From Deltaproteobacteria bacterium (lineage in GTDB: Bacteria > Myxococcota_A > UBA796 > SXON01): a stretch of 64,000 nucleotides of DNA. The stretch spans positions 1 through 64,000 of the forward strand of contig CANLGL010000007.1 in the NCBI GenBank assembly GCA_947490345.1, in the 5' to 3' direction. The translations under genes were made by a program, and so were the position numbers. This document shows positions 1 to 8,734 of the stretch, piece after piece. The notes under the pieces were generated by a model. That model ran no database searches. It was not told where the DNA came from and saw only the letters and a list, made by a program, of their open reading frames with translations. Every line of letters begins with the position of its first letter. Positions within the stretch are counted from its first letter, which is position 1.

Positions 1-652
1 CGTCCGGACTCCACAGGTGCCATCCGTCGCCCTGAGGGCGCGGTTGGGTGAGCGCCGACCACAGATCCTTGCAGAGCGGAGCGAGTTCGCCCTCGGAGGT
101 ATTCACCAGCTTTCCAACCCACTCCTCGATGAACCGGAGGGGGTGTGCCACGCCGACATCACGCGCCAGGACCACCAGCAGCGCGTCCAACGGGTCCGGC
201 GTCGTTTCGAGTGTAGTGACGGCGCGGAACGAGTCGAGGCCTGTCGATGGTTGTGCCGGGGTCCAAGCATTCAGGACAGTCGAAGCGTCCGCAAGTTCCC
301 ATCGGGCACATCGCACTCGGAACCGAAGTTGGCGTAGGAGGTCCGGCGTATGGCGTGCCGCCAGCTCATGGATCGACCAGAGTTCCTCGAGCGCCTCGCG
401 AAGACGAGAGCTGGTTCCCGTGCGCTTGACTTGAGTGATGACGATCTCACCGTAGCGAATACCCACGATGTCCGAGAGCTTCTCGACGAAGAAGTTCGGG
501 ATCTCGCGTGGCGTCTCCACCCACGCACAGACGGCATCGCGCAGGGCGCAGAGCAATTGGAATCTGAAGCCCCGCAAAGCGTAGATGCCGCCACTGGCGT
601 GCCTCGGAAACTCGCGCTTCCACGCGACGACAAGGGCATCCAGATCGCTCAT
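1..652 (-). CDS. DUF4297-like PD-(D/E)xK nuclease, N-terminal part
   Basis: This frame is open from the ATG at 652 to the left edge (217 residues), so the gene is cut by the window. Residues 28-77 contain GFRFQLLCALRDA, then FFVEKLSDI and VITQVK, giving Q32, E57, D61 and Q74-V-K76. This is the E...D...QxK order of the PD-(D/E)xK fold seen in DUF4297/Cap4-type nucleases of anti-phage systems. The rest of the visible protein is helical and unrecognised. A TA-rich hexamer lies just before the ATG. If the family call is right, it would cut DNA as the effector of a defence system whose other genes lie to the left. The fold call is a motif reading; the C-terminal half and partners are not visible. 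Confidence 0.6.
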   Translation of the reverse strand, partial: MSDLDALVVAWKREFPRHASGGIYALRGFRFQLLCALRDAVCAWVETPREIPNFFVEKLSDIVGIRYGEIVITQVKRTGTSSRLREALEELWSIHELAARHTPDLLRQLRFRVRCARWELADASTVLNAWTPAQPSTGLDSFRAVTTLETTPDPLDALLVVLARDVGVAHPLRFIEEWVGKLVNTSEGELAPLCKDLWSALTQPRPQGDGWHLWSPD

Positions 653-712
653 GCGAGATCCCCTATCCCCGACTCGCGGGCCACCCGAGCTACGCCGCCC
701 ACCCCTCGCCTC

Positions 713-1819
713 CTACCCCCGCCTCACGACGGTCTCCACCCCCACCCTCGCCTCCGCCGGCGCCATCTCCAGCCCGTCGCCGCGCTCCAGCTCACCAAAG
801 GCGGCGTTCGCCGCGCTGGCGTGCTTCTCCAGCCGGTCCACCCAGCGCAGGGTGCTCCCATCGGGGAACGCCCCGCACAATTGCCGCTCCTTCCGACCGC
901 GCGAGTCACGCAGCGGCGCGACCACACGGAAGCTCGGCGTTGGCTCTGCCTGCCGCGTCAGGATCAGCCGTGCGAAGGTGAGCCCCTGCCAACGAAGTCC
1001 GGCCGCGCGTGCCAGCGGCTGCACCCAGACCGGCAGATCGATGGGGAGATCGTCGTGGCACCAGTCCTTCTTCACGTCGAGCATCGCGCAGCGACCCACG
1101 TGGGTGCAGGGCGCCAACACCGGCACTCCTCCCGCGAGCAGGCGATCACGCACCCGCATCAGGCGCCGCGTGGGGTCACGCAGCGCCGGCTCCACGACCA
1201 CCACGCGCCCGCCTGGCGAGAGCCGCCCCACGGCGTCTTGCAAGCGGCCTACGCAGCGCCCGTCGCCAGCCTCCTCCGTCACGCCCGCCGCCACTTCGAG
1301 CAACACCGCTGCGAACACGATGAGATCGGCCTCGTCGGGCAGGGCCGTCACCACCTCGACGCGCACACCGTCGCATCGGGCAAGCACATCCTTGGCCACC
1401 GACAGCGCGACCGCATCGGAGTCGAGGAGCGACACCGACAAGGCCCGGGTCACCCCCTTCGCCCGGAGCGCGCGCACCGCGCCGAGCGCGCTGGCCCCGA
1501 TGCCGGCGCCGACGTCCACGATGACCAGCGCCCGCCCTTCGCCCAGCCACAGGGGCGGAACCGCGACATCGCGGAGCGCCGCGACCACCTTGGCCTGGTC
1601 GCGGGGCAGGAAGAAGTGCAGCCGCGCGGCAAGGCGCTCCGGCGTCCACGGCAGCGAGAAGTTGCCGCTGTTGTAGGCTTCAGAGACCTCGCGTAGCGGC
1701 AGCGCCAGCTTCACCACGTGTCCGCTCGACAAGAGGCGCCGCGACGACGCCAGCTCGTCGAGGTGGGCCCGCCATGCCAGCGGTAGGGTAGCGATACTCA
1801 ATACATCTCCCGCATCCAC
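713..1819 (-). CDS. Rsm22-family methyltransferase-like protein
   Basis: The 368-residue protein has a Rossmann methyltransferase core near residues 90-210, with the SAM-binding loop VIVDVGAGIGASALG. A cysteine/histidine motif follows (PCTHVGRCAML, then DWCHDDLP). That pair is the hallmark of the Rsm22 family, whose eukaryotic members act in mitochondrial small-ribosomal-subunit assembly and bind an Fe-S cluster. A role in ribosome assembly or rRNA methylation is inferred from the family. The start overlaps the end of the upstream acetyltransferase gene by 22 nt, so the two are probably co-transcribed; a slightly later start is possible. Confidence 0.85.
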   Translation of the reverse strand: MDAGDVLSIATLPLAWRAHLDELASSRRLLSSGHVVKLALPLREVSEAYNSGNFSLPWTPERLAARLHFFLPRDQAKVVAALRDVAVPPLWLGEGRALVIVDVGAGIGASALGAVRALRAKGVTRALSVSLLDSDAVALSVAKDVLARCDGVRVEVVTALPDEADLIVFAAVLLEVAAGVTEEAGDGRCVGRLQDAVGRLSPGGRVVVVEPALRDPTRRLMRVRDRLLAGGVPVLAPCTHVGRCAMLDVKKDWCHDDLPIDLPVWVQPLARAAGLRWQGLTFARLILTRQAEPTPSFRVVAPLRDSRGRKERQLCGAFPDGSTLRWVDRLEKHASAANAAFGELERGDGLEMAPAEARVGVETVVRRG

Positions 1820-2949
1820 GGCGTCGGCGTCGCGAAGAGCGTGTCGGCCAGGGAAAGCGTGCTGGCGGGACCCGAAGCCAGCCCGGCCGCCACCAAGGCG
1901 GTGGCGCTCAGGTAGCCGCTATACAGCGGACCGAGCGAGCGCGCGCTGAGCTTGAGCTCGCCGCGCCCCCCCGGACGCACCACCGCATTGCCGTCCGACA
2001 CGCTGATCACCCAAGTGCCAGCGTGCTCGGGGACGAGCGCGTCCTCGACGTCGACGTGCAGCTCACCCGCCGCGCCGAGCGGCCATCCCCGGCCCACGAG
2101 CGCGGCGGGAAAGTCAACGAGGCGCAGCATCCACCGCTGGTGCTGCGCCACCGTGACTTGCGGCTCGGGCAAGAGCGTGACCAGCGCATCGGCCGGACTG
2201 CCGAACCACCGCACCTTGTCGGAGAGCGACCGATGTCCGGAAAGCAGCGACAGGATCGTGCGTCCCGCGGTCGCCGTGGGAGCGTGGAGATCGAACACCT
2301 CGATGTCCCAATGCGGGGCATCGGCGGGCGCGTGCCCGAGGATCACGTAGGCGTCATCGCCGACGAGCCACGCGTACCGTGACCCCACGTGGGGCTTGCC
2401 GAGGCGCTCCCAGATGGCCGGGCTCCGGTCGAGGTTCCCGTGAGCGGGCCGATACCGGGACGACAACGCCGCGGTTGCCTCCGGGCTGGCGGGATCGACT
2501 TGTACGACGGGGAGCTCGGCACGGAACCCAGCCAAGGCGGGGAGTGGCAGCTCCCACTGCACGCGCTCACCGGCAAGCTCGTACCCGGCGGCCCGGTACA
2601 CCTGCCACGAGGCGGGGTACAGCCCCGCGATCGGAGTGCCTGACGCACGGAGCTCCCGCAAGACCGATGTCATCATCGTCCTGGCGACGCCCTTCCCTCG
2701 CATGTCCGGTGCAACGCCCACCCCGGCGAGACCCGCCAGCGGGACCGATCGGCCCATCCAGACCTGTCCCATCCGGTAGATGCCGCAGCCGCCGACGATG
2801 CGCGCGCCGTCGCACGCCACCCGAAAGTTCTCGTCCCCGAGGCGGGCGCGGAAGCTGTCCCAGCCGGGGGCCGGAAAGTTGAAGGACTGAGCGAGGATCT
2901 CGACGAGCGCCGGCCACTCGTCGTTGGCCATCGGGCGTATGGTCACCAT
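1798..2949 (-). CDS. Eis-like GNAT acetyltransferase
   Basis: The N-terminal GNAT domain shows the acetyl-CoA loop around residues 76-90 (GVGVAPDMRGKGVAR) and the ASWQVYRAAGYE segment typical of Eis proteins. A second GNAT-like segment and a C-terminal sterol-carrier-like domain fill out 383 residues, close to the usual ~400 for Eis. Family members acetylate amines, including aminoglycosides and lysine side chains; the substrate here is unknown. Its ATG overlaps the TGA of the upstream kinase-fold gene by one nucleotide (TGATG), which implies translational coupling. Confidence 0.85.
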   Translation of the reverse strand: MVTIRPMANDEWPALVEILAQSFNFPAPGWDSFRARLGDENFRVACDGARIVGGCGIYRMGQVWMGRSVPLAGLAGVGVAPDMRGKGVARTMMTSVLRELRASGTPIAGLYPASWQVYRAAGYELAGERVQWELPLPALAGFRAELPVVQVDPASPEATAALSSRYRPAHGNLDRSPAIWERLGKPHVGSRYAWLVGDDAYVILGHAPADAPHWDIEVFDLHAPTATAGRTILSLLSGHRSLSDKVRWFGSPADALVTLLPEPQVTVAQHQRWMLRLVDFPAALVGRGWPLGAAGELHVDVEDALVPEHAGTWVISVSDGNAVVRPGGRGELKLSARSLGPLYSGYLSATALVAAGLASGPASTLSLADTLFATPTPWMREMY

Positions 2950-3749
2950 CAGTGTTTGTCCGCGAACGCCAACCAGTAGCCGCGCACTTCGCCACCTTCA
3001 TCCGGCGTGACCGCAAGTCGCCGCCGAATCTCGCGTGCCGCCCGCCTTTCGACTTCGGCCAGGTCCACGGCACGCTGGGCGACCTGGCGGTAGCCCGCGA
3101 CGAAGGCGTCCCGCGCCCGCGGATTCATGATGAAGACGCTCACCTGCATCTCGACAAAGTCCGCCTCTGGGGGTCCCCAGCGGGCGCACGTCCAGTCGAC
3201 GACCCCCGTCACCTCCCAGCCCACGCCGAGCTTGGGGCGCCCCAGCACGTTGCCAAGGTGGTAATCGAGATGAAGAAGGCGGCCGTTTCCGGAGGCGTCC
3301 ACCTCGAGCTCCGGGAGGAGCCCACCATCGCCCGTCCGCCTGACGCTGTGCAGATTGGCGAGCATGCGGCCCATCTGCACGCACACCCGCAGGAGCTGGT
3401 CCACGTCGAGCTGGCCGCGCTCGAGCGCCTGTTCGGCGGTTGAGCCCGGCAAGAAGTCCATCGTCGCACAAGGCGGCCGCGTCGTGTGGCACTGGTAATT
3501 GCCGGGCACGGGCACCTCGCGCGCGAGTCCGATGGCGACACCCTCACCGAGGAGGCGCTCGCTGCTGGTCCGGGTAGGATCGAAGGGGTCGGGTAGGCCG
3601 TCAACCCGCGGGACCTTGAGCACACGCTCCCCGCCCGCGAGCTGCACGCGGAACAGATGGTGCTCACGACCGTCGCGTAGGTGAACACACCGGGCGCCCG
3701 GCTCACCAAGCTGCTCGAGCAGTAGGCGCGCCTGCGCATCCCGGTCCAT
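2949..3749 (-). CDS. APH/choline-kinase-fold phosphotransferase
   Basis: A 266-residue aminoglycoside-phosphotransferase-fold protein. K45 (VLKV) is the likely ATP-binding lysine. HLDYHLGN at 160-167 is the catalytic Brenner motif, with D162 as base, and VVDW (D185) supplies the metal-binding aspartate. The family phosphorylates small hydroxylated molecules; the substrate cannot be read from sequence. A TACACT hexamer lies 8 nt upstream of the ATG with no Shine-Dalgarno sequence, suggesting a leaderless or near-leaderless mRNA. It heads the operon with the Eis-like and Rsm22 genes. Confidence 0.8.
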   Translation of the reverse strand: MDRDAQARLLLEQLGEPGARCVHLRDGREHHLFRVQLAGGERVLKVPRVDGLPDPFDPTRTSSERLLGEGVAIGLAREVPVPGNYQCHTTRPPCATMDFLPGSTAEQALERGQLDVDQLLRVCVQMGRMLANLHSVRRTGDGGLLPELEVDASGNGRLLHLDYHLGNVLGRPKLGVGWEVTGVVDWTCARWGPPEADFVEMQVSVFIMNPRARDAFVAGYRQVAQRAVDLAEVERRAAREIRRRLAVTPDEGGEVRGYWLAFADKH

Positions 3750-3803
3750 GCGCCGCCAGTGTAGCCCGCTGCTTCGGGCGGGCGCAGGTTAGCCCGTGCC
3801 CGA

Positions 3804-4649
3804 ATGTCCTTGTCGCTCGCTGTCGCGCGTCTGCTCACCGCCGGGGCCCTCCCGGCCGAGGAGCGCGAACGTCTCAAAGGCCTGCGATTTGCGGACGCAG
3901 GGCACGGGTTCGACGCGTTCGGAATGCACCCGGACATCGTCGCCCTGGGCGAAGTCCTGCTGGCGCCGCTGTACGACCGCTATTTCCGGGTGTCCTCCTA
4001 CGGCGCAGAAGCCGCCATCCCCACCGACGGGCCGGCCGTCATCGCGGCGAACCACTCGGGCGCGTTGCCGGTGGACGGCGCGATGCTGTGGCTCGACATC
4101 CTGCGCCACACCAGCCCGCCGCGCGTGGCACGCACCGTCGCCGACCACTTCGTGCCGATGTTGCCGGTTATCGGAACCCTGTTCGCGCGGGGCGGCATGG
4201 TGGGAGGGAGCCGGGGAAACGCGCGGGTGCTCCTGGAGGCCGGCGAGCTCCTGCTCATCTTCCCCGAGGGGGTGCCGGGCATCGCCAAACACTTTCGCGA
4301 CCGGTACAAGCTGCAGGATTGGCGGGTGGGACACGTCGAGTTGGCCATCCGCCACGGCGCGCCCGTCGTTCCCGTCGGCGTCGTCGGCGGCGAGGAGCAG
4401 ATGCCCCAGATCGGCCGCATCCCGATTCAGTTCGCCGGCGCCCCGTTCATCCCGGTGACCCTGACCCCCCTGCCGATGCCCGTTCACTACCACCTCCACT
4501 ACGGCGACCCGATCCGCACCGACCTCGACTACCGACCCGAGCACGCCGATGATCCGGCAGCGGTGCGAGAGGCGGCGGCGCGCGTCAAGTCCGCCGTCCA
4601 GGCCCTCGTCGACAAGGGCCTCGCCGAGCGTCCGGGGATCTTCGCATGA
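3804..4649 (+). CDS. PlsC-like lysophospholipid acyltransferase
   Basis: A 281-residue acyltransferase. N83-H84-S with D91 forms the catalytic motif (NHSGALPVDG, a longer His-Asp spacing than the classic HX4D). FPEG at 153-156 is the glycerol-phosphate-binding motif. There is no strong membrane segment at either end, resembling TMEM68-like members of the family. It probably transfers acyl groups to lysophospholipids or related acceptors at the membrane. The stop overlaps the start of the SDR gene by 4 nt (ATGA). Confidence 0.82.
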   Translation: MSLSLAVARLLTAGALPAEERERLKGLRFADAGHGFDAFGMHPDIVALGEVLLAPLYDRYFRVSSYGAEAAIPTDGPAVIAANHSGALPVDGAMLWLDILRHTSPPRVARTVADHFVPMLPVIGTLFARGGMVGGSRGNARVLLEAGELLLIFPEGVPGIAKHFRDRYKLQDWRVGHVELAIRHGAPVVPVGVVGGEEQMPQIGRIPIQFAGAPFIPVTLTPLPMPVHYHLHYGDPIRTDLDYRPEHADDPAAVREAAARVKSAVQALVDKGLAERPGIFA

Positions 4650-5602
4650 GCCGCGGCGTCCTCGTGACCGGAGCCGACGCGCCGATCGGGGAGCGCCTGG
4701 TCCGGACGCTGCTCGACGACGACAACGTGGGCCACGTCCTGGCGGTCGGGACTCGCCCGATGGAAGAGGCGCTCCCCTTCGCCAACGCCCGCCGACTGAC
4801 CTACCTGCCGGTGAACCTCACCCGCGAACGGCGCGTCCGCGAGCTGCTTTTCGGGCCCGCCCGCGACCTGGGCATCGACGTCATCGTGCACACGGCGATG
4901 GGCCGCGGTGCGGGCGAAGAGGGGAAGGCCGTTCACGAAGCCAACGTCAACGCCACCCGCGATTTACTCGCGCTCTGCGAGCGCCACCCCACCATCCGCA
5001 CCTTCGTCCTGCGCAGCTACGCCGAGGTCTACCAGGTGCAGGCCGATCTCCCGGTGCTCATCGGCGAAGACCATCCGATCAACCTGTCACCCAACGCCCC
5101 CCAATACGTGCGCGACCGCGTCGAAGCCGACTTGCACACCTGCGTCCACATGGGGCTGTCGCCGTTGCGCATCCTGGTGCTTCGTTGTGCGGAAGTGCTC
5201 GCGCCGGGCACGGGCTCGCAGCTCTTCGACTACCTGAGCTCGCCCGTGTGTCTCCGTCCCATGGGCTACGACCCCATGCTGAACCTGATGAGCGTGCGGG
5301 ACGCGGTCGAGGCCCTCCAAAAGGCCGTGCACGCCACCGAGCATGGCATCTTCAACATCCCCGGAAACGACACGCTCCCGCTGTCGTTGTGCATCCGGAA
5401 GTGGGGACGCCTGGCCATCCCGGTGCCGGGCGCCTGGATGACCCCGCTGTACCGGTGGCGCCGCCAACTTCGCGGCCATGATTTCAGCTACGGCATGAAC
5501 CGGCGCCGCTTCCACTACAGCGGCGTGCTCGACGGCCGGCGTGCCAAGGACATCCTCGGCTACCAGCCGAGCCACGGCATCGACTGGCCGGTGTCCGGAT
5601 GA
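4646..5602 (+). CDS. NAD-dependent epimerase/dehydratase (extended SDR)
   Basis: A 318-residue extended short-chain dehydrogenase/reductase. The nucleotide-binding loop is TGADAPIG at the N-terminus and a typical VIVHTAMG strand follows. The usual YxxxK catalytic pair is altered: the matching tyrosine lies in YVRDRVEAD, with Arg where Lys is expected. It may bind the cofactor with changed catalysis. It sits between the PlsC-like gene and a membrane protein gene with 4-nt overlaps on both sides, so a lipid or envelope substrate is likely but unproven. Confidence 0.75.
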   Translation: MSRGVLVTGADAPIGERLVRTLLDDDNVGHVLAVGTRPMEEALPFANARRLTYLPVNLTRERRVRELLFGPARDLGIDVIVHTAMGRGAGEEGKAVHEANVNATRDLLALCERHPTIRTFVLRSYAEVYQVQADLPVLIGEDHPINLSPNAPQYVRDRVEADLHTCVHMGLSPLRILVLRCAEVLAPGTGSQLFDYLSSPVCLRPMGYDPMLNLMSVRDAVEALQKAVHATEHGIFNIPGNDTLPLSLCIRKWGRLAIPVPGAWMTPLYRWRRQLRGHDFSYGMNRRRFHYSGVLDGRRAKDILGYQPSHGIDWPVSG

Positions 5603-6237
5603 GCGAGCCGGGCGAGCATCCCCCCACCGGAGGCGTCACCCCGTTTGCGAGCCCGCGGGCGTGGAGCTTGCTCGTGCCCATCGTCTTCGCGGGCATGATG
5701 CTGGTCGGCGGCGTCGGCTGGGTGGCGACGGTGTTTTCCACGTCCGGGACCGCCACCGGACCCGTGGTGGAGGTGCGGTTCGACCGGGCGTGCGCCGCAG
5801 AAACCATCTCAGCTCGGCTTGCCGACTACGGCCTCCCCGGCCAGTGGACCGGGACGACGCTCCGCCTGACGCTGGCAGGCGTGCCCGGTGATGACGCCGT
5901 TCCCGCCGCGCTCGCAGCGACGGGCAAGCTCGTCATGACTGCCGACGGGAAGATCCTTGAGCGCGTCCTCACCAACGCCGGCGTGCAGATCAGCGTGCAG
6001 GGTGTCTCGGTGTCGCCCTTCACCTTCGACGCGGCGCTGCCGGAAGACGACCTCGCCGTGACCCTCGACGGCGTCGGCATGGAGATCGAGAGCGTCAACG
6101 GCCACGAGCTGATGCTCGCCTCACGCGCAGCGCACTCTACCGAGGCCCTGCGTGTCGCGACCGATCGAGTCGTCCAGGTGCGGCACCCCCTTCCTTGCGA
6201 GGTGCGCGTGGAGTCGGTGACGCCGGTCGGCGGTTAG
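5599..6237 (+). CDS. Single-pass membrane protein of unknown function
   Basis: A 212-residue protein not recognised as a family. A Pro-rich cytoplasmic N-terminus precedes one strong transmembrane segment near residues 22-46. The remainder is a beta-rich extracytoplasmic domain with two cysteines (VRFDRACAAE and LPCEVRVESV) that could form a disulfide. It overlaps the SDR gene by 4 nt, so it belongs to the PlsC-SDR operon and may place those enzymes at the membrane. Confidence 0.65.
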   Translation: MSEPGEHPPTGGVTPFASPRAWSLLVPIVFAGMMLVGGVGWVATVFSTSGTATGPVVEVRFDRACAAETISARLADYGLPGQWTGTTLRLTLAGVPGDDAVPAALAATGKLVMTADGKILERVLTNAGVQISVQGVSVSPFTFDAALPEDDLAVTLDGVGMEIESVNGHELMLASRAAHSTEALRVATDRVVQVRHPLPCEVRVESVTPVGG

Positions 6238-6265
6238 TTCGCCATGGCGCGGCGCGCCGTCAGGC

Positions 6266-6982
6266 TCAGGAGCCGGTGAGCTTGGCCAAGGTCTCTTCAT
6301 CCAGCCGACCCGGGTGGCCGCGCCAGATCACCTTGCCATCTTTGACCAGGGCCGCGGCCGGAATGCCGGAGACGTTGAACGCCTTGGACATGCTGCCGTC
6401 CTTTTCCTTGGCCATCGGGTACTTGATCTTGTGTTCCTTGATGAACTCGGCGACCTTCTCGTCGGTTGCAGACTTGGTGACCTTGGTGAAGCCCACGATC
6501 TGAATGCCTTTCTTCTTGAGTTCGGCTTCCCGCTCGGCCAACTCCGGCATCTCCTTCTTGCAGTGGGGACACCAGATTTCCCAGAAGACCATGAGCGTGA
6601 CCGGGGCGGCGCTGTAATCGCCCTTGCCCTGGTACCAGCTTGCCGCCTCGATCGCGGCGGCGGGGGTGCCGATCAGGCCGACTTCCTTGTACTGGCGATC
6701 GGCGGCCTTGCCGGCCTTGGTATCGCCGTAGTCCTTGATCAGCTGCTCGAGCTTGGGCTTGGCGGCGGCGTAGTCGTTGACCTTGAGGAGCTCGGAGGCC
6801 TCCTTCATGAGCACCCCCGCGGCTTCTTCCTTGACGGGGTCGGCGGCGACCTGGCCCGCGGGGCCAGCGGGACGCTTTTCAAGGGTGACGACCTTTTCTT
6901 CGAGGGCGACGACGCGAGCGGTGAGCGCGTCCACATCGGTCTTCTGGGCACAACCGAGCAGGGCGAGAGTGAGAGCGAGCAT
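6266..6982 (-). CDS. TlpA-like thioredoxin-fold lipoprotein
   Basis: A 238-residue lipoprotein with a lipobox ending at C11 (LALLGC). A short coiled-coil or helical-repeat segment (residues 18-100) is followed by a TlpA/ResA-type thioredoxin domain with the active site WCPHC (C138, C141) and a cis-proline loop VSGIPAAA. It likely reduces or shuffles disulfides in periplasmic proteins. A GGAG Shine-Dalgarno precedes the ATG. The gene is convergent with the operon on its left. Confidence 0.85.
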   Translation of the reverse strand: MLALTLALLGCAQKTDVDALTARVVALEEKVVTLEKRPAGPAGQVAADPVKEEAAGVLMKEASELLKVNDYAAAKPKLEQLIKDYGDTKAGKAADRQYKEVGLIGTPAAAIEAASWYQGKGDYSAAPVTLMVFWEIWCPHCKKEMPELAEREAELKKKGIQIVGFTKVTKSATDEKVAEFIKEHKIKYPMAKEKDGSMSKAFNVSGIPAAALVKDGKVIWRGHPGRLDEETLAKLTGS

Positions 6983-7064
6983 TGGGTTCTCCGGATTTGA
7001 GGGCGCGGTCCTAACCGGTTGCGGTCAGGCCGGAAGGGTCGCGGCGGGATAGCCGCGCCGGACC

Positions 7065-8732
7065 ATGGCCCACCAGTACATTTATGTCATGAAGCAGCTT
7101 CGCAAAGCCTTCCCCGGAGGGCGCGAAGTGCTGAAGGGAATCTGGCTTTCGTTCTATCCGGGCGCGAAGATCGGCGTCCTCGGCAACAACGGCGCCGGAA
7201 AGTCAACGTTGCTCCGGGTGATGGCGGGGGTGGACACCGATTTCACCGGCGAGGCCTGGGCCGCCGCGGGCACCCGCATCGGCTACCTGCCCCAAGAGCC
7301 CAAGCTCGACGAAACGGGGACCGTACGCGACGAAATCGAGTCGGCTGTAAAGGATGTCCGCGGCCTGCTGTTGCGCTTTGAAGAGGTCTCCAACGCCATG
7401 GGCGACGAGGACGCCGACTTCGACGCGCTGATGGAGGAGCAAGCCCTACTCCAAGACAAGATCGATGCCTGCAACGCCTGGGAGCTTGACCGGCGACTCG
7501 AAATCGCGATGGACGCCTTGCGGGTGCCGCCTGCCGACCAGAAGATCGCGACGCTGTCGGGCGGAGAGCGACGCCGCGTCGCCTTGTGCAAGTTGCTCCT
7601 GCAACCCACGGACATGCTCCTCCTGGACGAGCCCACCAACCACCTCGACGCCGAAAGCGTCGCGTGGCTGGAGCGTACGCTACACGAATACAAGGGCACC
7701 GTCGTGGCGATCACTCACGATCGCTATTTCCTCGACAACGTGGCCGGCTGGATCCTTGAGCTCGATCAAGGCCACGGCATCCCATGGGAAGGCAACTACT
7801 CCTCGTGGCTGGAGCAGAAGGCCAAGCGCCTGGAGCAGGAGGAGAAGTCCGCCGGAGCCCGCCAGAAAACGCTGGAGCGCGAGTTGGAGTGGGTCCGGAT
7901 GTCGCCGCGCGCTCGCCAGGCGAAGTCAAAGGCGCGCATCGCCGCCTACGAAAGCCTGCTCGACGCGGAGCCCGAGGAGCGGCGCGGGAAAGCCGACATC
8001 GTGATCCCCGCCGGCCCTCGCCTCGGCAATGTCGTTTTGCGTGCGAAGGGATTGACCAAGGGCTTTGGTGACCGGCTCCTGTTCGAAGGTGTCGACTTCG
8101 ACCTGCCGCCCGGCGGCATCGTCGGCGTGATCGGCCCCAACGGCGCCGGGAAGTCCACGCTCTTCAAGCTCATCACGGGTCATGAAAAGCCCGACGGCGG
8201 CGAGCTGATCGTGGGCGACACCGTAAAGCTCTCGTCGGTGGAGCAGACCCGCAACTTCGATCCCAACAAGAGCGTTTTCGAGACCATCGGCGGCGGTCGC
8301 GACGTCATCAAGGTGGGCAACCGGGAGATCAACACTCGCGCGTACTGCGGTGCCTTCAATTTCAAAGGCACCGACCAGCAACAGAAGGTCGGAACCCTGT
8401 CCGGTGGTGAGCGCAATCGTCTGCAGCTCGCGACGATGTTGCAGACCGGCGGCAACGTGGTGCTCCTCGACGAGCCGACCAACGATCTGGACGTCGATAC
8501 CCTTCGCGCCCTCGAGGACGCGCTGCTGGGCTTCGGCGGATGCGCGCTGGTGACGAGTCACGACCGCTGGTTCCTCGACCGGATCGCCACCCACATCCTC
8601 GCGTTCGAGGGTGACAGCCGGGTCGTCTGGTTCGAAGGAAACTACGACGACTACGAGCGCGACCGAAAGAAGCGCCTCGGCGCCGAAGCGGACCAGCCCC
8701 ACCGCATCAAGTACAAGCCCATCGCGCGCTGA
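7065..8732 (+). CDS. ettA: Energy-dependent translational throttle protein EttA (ABC-F)
   Basis: A 555-residue soluble ABC-F ATPase with two nucleotide-binding domains. Walker A motifs are GNNGAGKST (40-48) and GPNGAGKST; signatures are [11 protein letters not shown] and [12 protein letters not shown]. The N-terminus [20 protein letters not shown] and the arm insertion after the first Walker A match EttA closely. EttA binds the ribosomal E site and gates entry into elongation according to the ATP/ADP ratio. The gene stands alone on the plus strand, with the next gene 2 nt downstream. Confidence 0.93.
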   Translation: MAHQYIYVMKQLRKAFPGGREVLKGIWLSFYPGAKIGVLGNNGAGKSTLLRVMAGVDTDFTGEAWAAAGTRIGYLPQEPKLDETGTVRDEIESAVKDVRGLLLRFEEVSNAMGDEDADFDALMEEQALLQDKIDACNAWELDRRLEIAMDALRVPPADQKIATLSGGERRRVALCKLLLQPTDMLLLDEPTNHLDAESVAWLERTLHEYKGTVVAITHDRYFLDNVAGWILELDQGHGIPWEGNYSSWLEQKAKRLEQEEKSAGARQKTLERELEWVRMSPRARQAKSKARIAAYESLLDAEPEERRGKADIVIPAGPRLGNVVLRAKGLTKGFGDRLLFEGVDFDLPPGGIVGVIGPNGAGKSTLFKLITGHEKPDGGELIVGDTVKLSSVEQTRNFDPNKSVFETIGGGRDVIKVGNREINTRAYCGAFNFKGTDQQQKVGTLSGGERNRLQLATMLQTGGNVVLLDEPTNDLDVDTLRALEDALLGFGGCALVTSHDRWFLDRIATHILAFEGDSRVVWFEGNYDDYERDRKKRLGAEADQPHRIKYKPIAR

Positions 8733-8734
8733 CC

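Noticed and set aside
350-1696. Long plus-strand ORF over the Rsm22 gene
   Set aside because: High-GC shadow frame with Arg/His/Pro-rich composition and no homology; the minus-strand gene is clear.
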